Source: Streptomyces sp. L-9-10 (GTDB lineage Bacteria; Actinomycetota; Actinomycetes; Streptomycetales; Streptomycetaceae). Taken from it: a stretch of DNA of 64,000 nucleotides. This document shows, piece after piece, positions 8,711 through 14,703 of the stretch. Position 1 is the first letter of the stretch. The number at the start of each line of letters is the position of its first letter. The translations under genes and the position numbers were made by a program. Location: positions 101,986 through 165,985 of the forward strand of contig NZ_PHRF01000168.1 of assembly GCF_004151105.1 (NCBI RefSeq), read 5' to 3'. The notes below the pieces were generated by a model. That model did no database searches. It saw only the letters and a program-made list of their open reading frames with translations, and was not told the origin of the DNA.

Positions 8711-10179
8711 CGTTCTTCTCCTGCCAAGGGGAGTCCTGCCGAGGGGAGACCTGCCGACGGAAATCCCGCCGAAGGGAGTCCTGCTGAAGGGACGCCCGCT
8801 GAAGGAACTCCTGTTGTGGGGACCCGCGGAGGCCGGTCCTTCGTGACCGCCCACTGAGTGACCGGCATGGCCTGCCGCCAGCCGGTGAAACCGCCCACCG
8901 GAACGGCGTGCGCGACCGCCAGCCGTACGAGTTCCCCGCCCAGGCGGCGGTACCACTCGGCGAGCAGCGCCTCGGACTCCAGCGTCACCGTGTTCGCGAC
9001 CAGCCTGCCGCCCTCGGGCAGCGCGTCCCAGCAGCGCTCCAGCAGCCCCGGTACGGTCAGCCCGCCGCCGATGAACACCGCGTCGGGCACCGGCAGTCCG
9101 GCCAGCGCGCCGGGCGCCCCGCCGGTGACGACGCGCAGCCCGGGGACGCCGAGCGCCCGCGCGTTGCGGCCGATACGTTCCGCCCGCGCCGGATCGCGCT
9201 CGACCGAGACGGCGCGGCAGGACCGGTGCGTACGCATCCACTCGACGGCGATCGAGCCCGACCCGCCGCCGATGTCCCAGAGCAGTTCGCCGGGCGCGGG
9301 CGCGAGCGCGGCCAGGGTCGCGGCGCGCACATGCCGCTTGGTGAGCTGGCCGTCGTGCTCGTACGCGGTGTCCGGCAGGCCGGGTACGGCGCCGAGGCGC
9401 GGCGCGTCGGGCGCGCGGCGGCACTCGACCGCCACGACATTGAGCGGATCACCGGCGGGCTCGGCCCACTCCTGGGCGACGCCCTCGAATCGCCGTTCCC
9501 GTTCCCCGCCGCCGAGTTGTTCGAGGACATGCATACGGCTCGGCCCGAAACCCCGGTCCCTCAGCAGCGCCGCCACCTCGGCCGGGGTCGCCGCCCCCGC
9601 GCTGAGCACGAGCACCCGACGGCCGTCGTACAGGGCGGCGGAGAGCCGCTCGGCGGGGCGGCCGACGAGTGTGACCACCTCCGTGTCCTCCACCGGCCAG
9701 CCGAGCCGGGCGCACGCGTACGAGACGGACGACGGATGCGGCAGCACGCGCAGCGCCCCGGCCCGCTGGGCGTCGGCGCCGAGGGTCACGGACAGGACCT
9801 CGGACAGGGTCCGCCCGATCCCGTGGAACATCGGGTCCCCGCTCGCCAGTACGGCGACCCGTCGCCCGGCGTGGGCGGCGAGCAGCCCGGAAACGGCGGG
9901 CCGCAGCGGCGACGGCCACGGCACCCGCTCGCCCGCGCACTCCCCGGGGAGCAGGGCCAGTTGCCGGGGGCCGCCGATGAGGACGTCCGCCTCGCGCAGC
10001 GCGGCCCGCGAGCCGCCGGGCAGCCCCGCCCAGCCGTCGGCGCCGATCCCGACGACGGTCACCGGCACCGACACAGGCACCGGCACCGGCACCGGCTCCG
10101 GCCCCTGGGGCGCGGGGGACCCGGATGGCCCGGGGGACCCCGTGGGCCCTGTGGGCGCGGATGGCTGGGCGGGGCTCAC
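8707..10179 (-). CDS. cobL: Precorrin-6Y C5,15-methyltransferase (decarboxylating), CbiE-CbiT fusion
   Basis: 490 residues from GTG 10179 with an AGAGG ribosome site about nine bases upstream. After a proline/valine-rich N-terminal extension (PEPVPVPVPVSVPVTVVGIG) comes the CbiE methylase domain (VVGIGADGWAGL, ASGDPMFHGIG), then a CbiT-type Rossmann methyltransferase domain with DIGGGSGSIAVEWMRTH. The enzyme methylates C5 and C15 of precorrin-6Y and decarboxylates the acetate side chain. The C-terminus is unusual: about 35 residues of repeated VPSAG/LPSAG units, encoded by a 15-base tandem repeat that runs almost to the overlap with cobM. The tail looks like replication-slippage expansion and is unlikely to be part of the catalytic fold. 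Confidence 0.93.
   Translation of the reverse strand: MSPAQPSAPTGPTGSPGPSGSPAPQGPEPVPVPVPVSVPVTVVGIGADGWAGLPGGSRAALREADVLIGGPRQLALLPGECAGERVPWPSPLRPAVSGLLAAHAGRRVAVLASGDPMFHGIGRTLSEVLSVTLGADAQRAGALRVLPHPSSVSYACARLGWPVEDTEVVTLVGRPAERLSAALYDGRRVLVLSAGAATPAEVAALLRDRGFGPSRMHVLEQLGGGERERRFEGVAQEWAEPAGDPLNVVAVECRRAPDAPRLGAVPGLPDTAYEHDGQLTKRHVRAATLAALAPAPGELLWDIGGGSGSIAVEWMRTHRSCRAVSVERDPARAERIGRNARALGVPGLRVVTGGAPGALAGLPVPDAVFIGGGLTVPGLLERCWDALPEGGRLVANTVTLESEALLAEWYRRLGGELVRLAVAHAVPVGGFTGWRQAMPVTQWAVTKDRPPRVPTTGVPSAGVPSAGLPSAGFPSAGLPSAGLPLAGEER
8716..8820. repeat. 15-base tandem repeat (7 imperfect units) at the end of cobL
   Basis: Seven consecutive 15-base units of the form GAGTCCTGCCGAGGG (plus strand), diverged at several positions. 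The period is a multiple of three, so the frame is kept; on the minus strand it encodes the repeating V/L-P-S-A-G tail of CobL. Confidence 0.85.
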
Positions 10180-10284
10180 TGCCGTACACCTCTGAACTGG
10201 GGGAAGACCGAGTCCGCACTCTACTGGCCGCCCTCCGGACGAGATGCGGGTGACCCATCCGTATGGAACCTTGAGGTGACGGCA

Positions 10285-10737
10285 ATGGCCGCGGACCGGA
10301 CCGGCACCGGCCCGCGGCCCGTCTCCTCACCGAGGGAGCGCCCCATGACGGCCAAGAGGGCACTTGCTACCGGCTGGACGGTCTTCGCCGCGGTTCTCAT
10401 GATCTTCGGCGGCGCGATGACGGTCCTGGCGGGCATCTCCGCCATCGCCAGGGACGACATCTTCCTGGCGACGAGGAACTACGTCTTCTCGTTCAGCCTC
10501 GTGGGCTGGGGCTGGGTCCATCTCATCATCGGCGCCATCATCTTCATCGCGGGCTGCGCGCTGTTGCGGGGCGCGGTGTGGGCGCGCGTGATCGGTGTGA
10601 TCCTGGCGGGTCTCGGCGCGGTCTCGAACTTCCTCTGGATCCCGCGTTATCCGCTCTGGGCCCTCGTGCTCCTCGCCGTCGATCTCTTCATCATCTGGGC
10701 GCTGTGCGCGGGCGACAGGCGCCGCTCCGAGAGATGA
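10285..10737 (+). CDS. Small four-helix integral membrane protein (DUF7144-like)
   Basis: 150 residues from ATG 10285 (GAGGTGA upstream); ATG 10345, preceded by GAGGGAG at six bases, is an equally good start giving 130 residues. Four hydrophobic segments are visible, including GWTVFAAVLMIFGGAMTVLA, LVGWGWVHLIIGAIIFIAGC, ARVIGVILAGLGAVSNFLWI and PLWALVLLAVDLFIIWALC. The arrangement and the WVHLIIG / FLWIPRYPLW signatures match a family of small actinobacterial membrane proteins of unknown function, DUF7144 as far as I recall. It is transcribed divergently from cobL over about 100 bases; there is no evidence for a shared function. Confidence 0.8.
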   Translation: MAADRTGTGPRPVSSPRERPMTAKRALATGWTVFAAVLMIFGGAMTVLAGISAIARDDIFLATRNYVFSFSLVGWGWVHLIIGAIIFIAGCALLRGAVWARVIGVILAGLGAVSNFLWIPRYPLWALVLLAVDLFIIWALCAGDRRRSER

Positions 10738-10798
10738 GTCCGAGGACGGTTCACGGGCCCGGATCCTCACGCCCCTCCGGGCTCGGCGGATCCTCACG

Positions 10799-11467
10799 TC
10801 ACGGGCCCGGAGGGGCGATGCCCGCCAGCAGTGCCCGTACCGTCTCCCGCGCGAAATCCGCCTCGCTCTCCGGACGCAGCGTGCCCTCCGGGGGATCCGG
10901 GGCGAAGAACAGGTCCAGAAAGGCCCGGTGGAAGCAGGCGCCGACGAGGAGCAGCGCCGCCGCGTCCGGGTCGATGTCCGGGGAGACCCGGCCCAGTTCC
11001 TGTTCCGCCGCGAGATACCCGGCCACGGACCGGCTCACCTCGTGCGGCCCCGAGCCGTCGAGTCCGAGCCGCTTGCGGTGGGCCGCGAGCAGGTCGGGGC
11101 TGGCGAAGAGGGACGCCGCCATCGGGAACGTACCCCGGTAGAAGAGCACCCCGACCCTGGCCACCTCCTCCAGATGAGCGGCCACCTCCCCCTCGCCCAC
11201 GCGGCCCGGCAGCCGCGCCAGCGCGTCCGTGAAGCGCGGCGCGCGCTCGTGCAGGACGCTGACGAAGATCTCCTCCTTGTCGCGGAAGTGCTTGTAGAGC
11301 GCGGCTTCCGAGCAGCCCGCCTCCCTCGCGATCTCCTTGGTCGTCGTGCGCGTCAGCCCCACGGTGCCCATCAGCCGCGCGGCGGCGTCGAGGATCCGCG
11401 AGCGCGTCAGGGCGCCGCCGGTCAGGGGCGGCGCGGCCGGTTCTCGGTTCGTACCCGTACCCGTCAT
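10799..11467 (-). CDS. TetR-family transcriptional repressor
   Basis: 222 residues from ATG 11467. The N-terminal 65 residues carry the TetR helix-turn-helix: TRSRILDAAARLM, TTTKEIAREAGCSEAALYKH, FRDKEEIFVSVL. The C-terminal part is a helical ligand-binding domain of ordinary length (about 150 residues). Just upstream, between this gene and the divergent NmrA-like oxidoreductase, sits a perfect 22-base palindrome embedded in a probable promoter. By the usual logic of the family the protein binds there and represses the oxidoreductase, and perhaps itself, until a small ligand is sensed. The ligand is unknown. Confidence 0.93.
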   Translation of the reverse strand: MTGTGTNREPAAPPLTGGALTRSRILDAAARLMGTVGLTRTTTKEIAREAGCSEAALYKHFRDKEEIFVSVLHERAPRFTDALARLPGRVGEGEVAAHLEEVARVGVLFYRGTFPMAASLFASPDLLAAHRKRLGLDGSGPHEVSRSVAGYLAAEQELGRVSPDIDPDAAALLLVGACFHRAFLDLFFAPDPPEGTLRPESEADFARETVRALLAGIAPPGP

Positions 11468-11482
11468 GCCCGCCAGCCTACT

Positions 11483-11512
11483 TTGACAAGTGGGTGAGCG
11501 CTCACCCACTAT
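11483..11512 (+). promoter_or_regulatory. Probable promoter of the NmrA-like gene
   Basis: A perfect TTGACA (11483-11488) is followed after 18 bases by CACTAT (11507-11512), a plausible -10. The start codon of the oxidoreductase is 34 bases further on. The TetR-type palindrome fills the spacer. Confidence 0.55.
11489..11510. promoter_or_regulatory. Perfect palindromic TetR operator
   Basis: The core TGGGTGAGCGCTCACCCA (11491-11508) is perfectly self-complementary and extends by AG/CT to 22 bases. It lies between divergent tetR and oxidoreductase genes and overlaps the promoter spacer. A degraded half-copy (AGCGTTCACTCACCC) follows at about 11521-11535, so a second, weaker site is possible. 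Confidence 0.8.
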
Positions 11513-11546
11513 GGCTGGTAAGCGTTCACTCACCCCTGGAGGGGTT

Positions 11547-12182
11547 ATGAAAATCGCTGTGCTGGGAGCCACGGGCGGCGTAGGATGGCAGCTCGTCCGC
11601 CACGCTCTCGCGGACGGACACAAGGTTTCGGCGGCGGTACGGGACCCGGCCAAACTGAGGACGGAACACGAGAGCCTGACGGTCGTACGCGCCGACGCCC
11701 TCGACGCGGCTTCCCTGACCGAGGTGGTCGACGGGGCCGACGCGGTGCTGTCGGGGATGGGCCAGGCCGGCCGGCACGACCCGCTCAAGCCCGCGTCGGC
11801 CTCGGCGCGGGCGGCGACCGAGGCGATGGCCGCGACCGGCGTACGGCGGATCGTCGTGGTGAGCGCGGCACCGCTGAACCGCTCGGGGGCGGGTCAGCCG
11901 TGGCTGGCGCGCCGAGTGCTGCTGCCCGGGATGTGGCTGGCGCTCAAGGAGTTGTACACCGATCTCGAACTGATGGAGACGATCCTGCGGGACAGCGGGC
12001 TCGACTGGACGTCGGTACGGCCGCCCCGGCTGACGGACGCCGACGGCAGGGGCACCTACCGGCACGCCGTGGAGGCGGGCCCGGCCGCCAACGCGATCGC
12101 CCGCGCGGACGTGGCCCGCGCCATGCTGGACTTCGTCACGGACCGGGAGACGTTCGGACACGCGGTCGGCGTCAGCGACTGA
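11547..12182 (+). CDS. NAD(P)-binding NmrA/SDR-like oxidoreductase
   Basis: 211 residues from ATG 11547 with GGAGGGG upstream. Opens MKIAVLGATGGVGWQLVRHA, the glycine-rich dinucleotide-binding loop of atypical short-chain dehydrogenases (GATGxxG), followed by RRIVVVSAAPLN and SVRPPRLTD, as in NAD(P)H-binding NmrA/HSCARG-type proteins. Such proteins either reduce small molecules or sense NADP(H) redox state. Divergence from the TetR gene across one operator suggests it is the regulated target, perhaps part of a detoxification response; the substrate cannot be read from the sequence. Confidence 0.88.
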   Translation: MKIAVLGATGGVGWQLVRHALADGHKVSAAVRDPAKLRTEHESLTVVRADALDAASLTEVVDGADAVLSGMGQAGRHDPLKPASASARAATEAMAATGVRRIVVVSAAPLNRSGAGQPWLARRVLLPGMWLALKELYTDLELMETILRDSGLDWTSVRPPRLTDADGRGTYRHAVEAGPAANAIARADVARAMLDFVTDRETFGHAVGVSD

Positions 12183-12189
12183 CGGACGA

Positions 12190-12365
12190 GCGGTTGAGGA
12201 ACGCGCGGTTGACGGGCTGCTGGGGAACAGGCGGTTGAGGAACGGGCGGCTGGGAACGGGCGGTTGAGGAACGCGCGGCACCGGCGACGGTGACCAGCGC
12301 GACGGCCGACCGGAGACCGGCCGACGGCGGCAGACCGGAGACCAACCGGCGGCCGACCGGAGACC
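12190..12365. repeat. Two families of short intergenic direct repeats
   Basis: GCGGTTGAGGAACG is present at 12190-12203, 12231-12244 and 12260-12273. GACCGGAGACC is present at 12308-12318, 12333-12343 and 12355-12365. The stretch between the oxidoreductase and cbtA contains no convincing gene on either strand. Confidence 0.7.
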
Positions 12366-12385
12366 AGGCCAACATCCCGCCAACG

Positions 12386-12428
12386 ACCGGGGACCGGCCC
12401 GCGCGTCACACGCGGGCCGGTCCCCGGT
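12386..12428. terminator. Hairpin terminator between convergent genes
   Basis: An 18-base perfect stem (12386-12403 with 12411-12428) closes a 7-base loop. It lies between the oxidoreductase (plus) and cbtA (minus), so it probably ends transcription from both sides. There is no U-tract, which is common for GC-rich actinobacterial hairpins. Confidence 0.7.
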
Positions 12429-12478
12429 TCAGCCGTTGGCCGGCCGATGGTTCCGCCGATGTCGCCACGGGCGCCGCT

Positions 12479-13306
12479 TCAGCCGGCGGTACGCACCGAC
12501 GCGGCAGCGCTGTCGGACGCCGCCGCCTCCGCGGCCCCCGCGGCCTGCCCCGGCCGGAGCGCCCGCTCCGCCAGCGCCCCGAAGATCAGCCCGAAGGCCG
12601 TCCACAGCAGCGCCTGTACGCCGATCGACGCCAGCCGGAATTCCCAGAGCAGGGCAGCCGGGAAAGAGGCCGCAACGGCATCGGTGTTGCCGGGCAGGAC
12701 GAGACAGGCCACCACCACGGCGACGGCGTAACCGCCACCGGCGACGACCGCCGCGTTCCAGTTGCCCAGACGCGGCGCGAGCCGTCGTCCCGCGATGACC
12801 GCGACGACGGCCAGCAGGACGCTCAGCAGGATCATCAGGAAGAACAGCGTGGTGCGCTTACCGATGGTGTCCGGGTTGCCGACCGCGGGCGGGGTCGCCG
12901 GATACTTCAGGAACGGCACCAGATAGACGGTGACGAAGGCGGCCCCGGCGAGCAGCGCCGCGGTCGCCCTCGGACCGAAGCGGCCGATCCTGCCGAGGCA
13001 CCCGGCGAAGACCAGGGAGGCGATCCCGCCCAGGGCCACCCCGTATACCAGGACGCCGGTGGCCAGCCCGAAGGTCGACTGCACCGGCCGGCTGACCAGC
13101 TCTTCCTCCTCTTCCTCTGCCGCGCCTTGCTGATGGTCTTCCCCGCCGTGCTGATGCGCGGGCGCGGAGCGGGCCTCCTCCTGCGCGATGGAGTCCCGTA
13201 CCGAGGGCTCACCCGCCACATAGGCCAGCACGAACGCGCAGAGTCCGGCGAGCAGGCCCGCGATCATGCCGCGGACCAGGAGGTTTCTGACGGTGGACGC
13301 GTGCAT
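12479..13306 (-). CDS. cbtA: Cobalt transporter subunit CbtA
   Basis: 275 residues. An N-terminal membrane helix (LLVRGMIAGLLAGLCAFVLA) with the ARG-type glycine-rich start of CbtA is followed by an acidic, His-containing loop (HQHGGEDHQQG then EEEEEE) and four further membrane helices, including a KYPATPPAVGNPDTI segment that is highly typical of the family. CbtA with CbtB is a predicted cobalt uptake system found under cobalamin riboswitches. cbtB lies 21 bases upstream on the same strand, with the riboswitch ahead of it. The His/Glu-rich loop could bind metal; that is inference. Confidence 0.92.
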   Translation of the reverse strand: MHASTVRNLLVRGMIAGLLAGLCAFVLAYVAGEPSVRDSIAQEEARSAPAHQHGGEDHQQGAAEEEEEELVSRPVQSTFGLATGVLVYGVALGGIASLVFAGCLGRIGRFGPRATAALLAGAAFVTVYLVPFLKYPATPPAVGNPDTIGKRTTLFFLMILLSVLLAVVAVIAGRRLAPRLGNWNAAVVAGGGYAVAVVVACLVLPGNTDAVAASFPAALLWEFRLASIGVQALLWTAFGLIFGALAERALRPGQAAGAAEAAASDSAAASVRTAG

Positions 13307-13327
13307 GTGCGTGATCTCCGTCGGTCG

Positions 13328-13561
13328 TCAGTGGCAGGGGAAGCCGAGGAGATGACGGCCGTCGTGCACCCACTCGTGCACCTCCGCACCGGAGAACACC
13401 GACGTGGCGCCCTGCTCCGCGCCGACGAAGTAGAGCAGCACCAGCATCAGGGTGCCCACGAACACGGCCCACGGCAGCACCGCGCGGAGCGGGAGCGGGG
13501 TGACAGCGGTACCGGTGGCACCGGTGGACGTAACGGTCGGGGGCGCTATGGACTGAGCCAT
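13328..13561 (-). CDS. cbtB: Cobalt transporter subunit CbtB
   Basis: 77 residues from ATG 13561, chosen because AAGGAGG lies seven to eight bases upstream; an earlier in-frame start would place that site inside the gene. One membrane helix (AVLPWAVFVGTLMLVLLYFVG) is followed by the family hallmark HEWVHDGRHLLGFPCH, a His-rich C-terminus ending HxxxGFPCH that is a likely metal site. CbtB works with CbtA in predicted cobalt uptake. The leader carries a cobalamin riboswitch, so expression should fall when B12 is abundant. Confidence 0.93.
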   Translation of the reverse strand: MAQSIAPPTVTSTGATGTAVTPLPLRAVLPWAVFVGTLMLVLLYFVGAEQGATSVFSGAEVHEWVHDGRHLLGFPCH

Positions 13562-13604
13562 GGCACAACCTCCTTGCGGGAACTCGCGTCCCATTCAGTG
13601 GAGC

Positions 13605-13755
13605 TCGAACGACGGCTTCCGGGTCTGACTCACCGGGGCCCCCGCCGCGCAGTACGCGGCCGGCGCCCGGCTTACAGTGGCGCGACCGTGCCGGATTCCC
13701 ACCGGACTTCCGTTCCGCCGTCGTGATTGCGACGTGAAGGTACCGCGATACGGCA
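13605..13755 (-). promoter_or_regulatory. Cobalamin (AdoCbl) riboswitch controlling cbtB-cbtA
   Basis: Read on the minus strand, the leader holds the conserved cobalamin core in order: GGAAG-CCGGTGGGAATCCGG (13691-13705 region), CGGTCGCGCCACTGTAAGCC (13669-13686 region) and GAGTCAGACCC (13621-13631). These match the GGTG-AATCC, CCACTGT and AGTCAGA blocks of the B12 aptamer. It ends close to the ribosome site of cbtB, which fits control of translation initiation by sequestration. Outer limits are approximate. Confidence 0.9.
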
Positions 13756-13836
13756 GACCGGCCAAGGGGACCTCCTTCCCGACCCCGGTGCGGCCGACCC
13801 GGCAGGACCGAGCCAGAACCAGGCAGCGAGGACCGT

Positions 13837-14610
13837 ATGACCACCCGCCTCATGCTCATCTCACCGGCCATGAACCCGGCCCTGCGCGAGGCCCGCTTCC
13901 CGCACACCGGTGAGCCGGCCGCGACCACCGCCGGACCGGGCGCCGGAGCGGGCGGCGAACCCGTAACCGGAGCGGGCGGCGAAACGATGCCCCCACCCGG
14001 CGGCGACGCGCTGGACGCCCTCGGACTGCGGCAGGCCGAGGCCGTACGGGAGCACTTCCCCGCCACCGCCACCGCGTACGTCTCTCCCTCCCCCCGCTGC
14101 CGTCGCACCGCCGAGGCCCTCGGCCTGGACGCGCGGTCGCTGCCCGCCCTCGCCCCTTGCGCGATGGGCCGCTGGCAGGGCAGGACCCTCGACGAAGTGG
14201 CCGCCGCGGAACCGGCCGCGCTGGCCTCCTGGCTCTCGGATCCGGCGTCCGCCCCGCACAGCGGCGAATCCCTGCTGGAGCTGCTCGCCCGCACCGCCCA
14301 CTGGCTCGACACCCTCGGCGACGGCGCACCGGCCGACGGCGGCACAGGCGGGAACGGCACAGGTGGGAACGGCACAGGTGGGAACGGCACGGCCGGGAAC
14401 GGCACGCCCGGGGGCGGCACGGCCGGCGGCCGCCTCATAGCCGTCGTCGAACCGGACATCGTCCGCGCCTGCGCGGTCCACGCCCTGGGCGCACCACCCG
14501 CGGCCTTCTGGCGTATCGACGTACGCCCCCTCACCGCCACCGAACTCAGCGGACGGGCCGGCCGCTGGAACCTGCTCAGCGGCCGCCCGCTCCACAGCAC
14601 GGCCCCCTGA
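13837..14610 (+). CDS. Histidine-phosphatase-superfamily protein with altered catalytic N-terminus
   Basis: 257 residues from ATG 13837, divergent from cbtBA. The fold is that of histidine phosphatases (CobC/phosphoglycerate mutase type): SPSPRCRRTAEALGL, CAMGRWQGRTLDEV and the HSGESLLELLAR block with the second-half His/Glu. The normal N-terminal RHG, with the phosphorylated histidine, is replaced by ISPAMNPALREARF, so ordinary phosphatase chemistry is doubtful. Near residues 168-199 a Gly/Asn/Thr repeat (GTGGNGTGGNG) has been inserted. Its place beside cbtAB suggests a cobalamin-related role, but the activity is unknown. Similar SPA-type relatives may exist in other Streptomyces; that is from memory. 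Confidence 0.75.
   Translation: MTTRLMLISPAMNPALREARFPHTGEPAATTAGPGAGAGGEPVTGAGGETMPPPGGDALDALGLRQAEAVREHFPATATAYVSPSPRCRRTAEALGLDARSLPALAPCAMGRWQGRTLDEVAAAEPAALASWLSDPASAPHSGESLLELLARTAHWLDTLGDGAPADGGTGGNGTGGNGTGGNGTAGNGTPGGGTAGGRLIAVVEPDIVRACAVHALGAPPAAFWRIDVRPLTATELSGRAGRWNLLSGRPLHSTAP
14340..14425. repeat. 15-base tandem repeat inside the phosphatase-like gene
   Basis: About five units of GGGAACGGCACAGGT-like sequence, frame-preserving, encoding GNGTGG units. This is probable slippage expansion in a surface loop of the protein. Confidence 0.8.
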
Positions 14611-14703
14611 GACACCCACCGCCGAAACCCGCCGGGACCCGGCACCGGTCAACGGGCCAACGCCCATTCGCCTTGTGAAGACTGGCGGTGTAGGTATAGG
14701 TAC

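Noticed and set aside
8908..10284. Plus-strand frame running through cobL into the small membrane protein
   Set aside because: Only the part from 10285 has real membrane-protein sequence and a ribosome site; the rest is antisense to cobL.
10180..10284. Search for a cobalamin riboswitch ahead of cobL
   Set aside because: No CCACTGT, GGTG-AATCC or AGTCAGA block is present on the minus strand in this interval.
10738..10798. Repeated GGGCCCGG and GGATCCTCACG between the membrane protein and tetR
   Set aside because: Could pair weakly as a hairpin, but several mispairings and no consistent loop make a terminator call unsafe.
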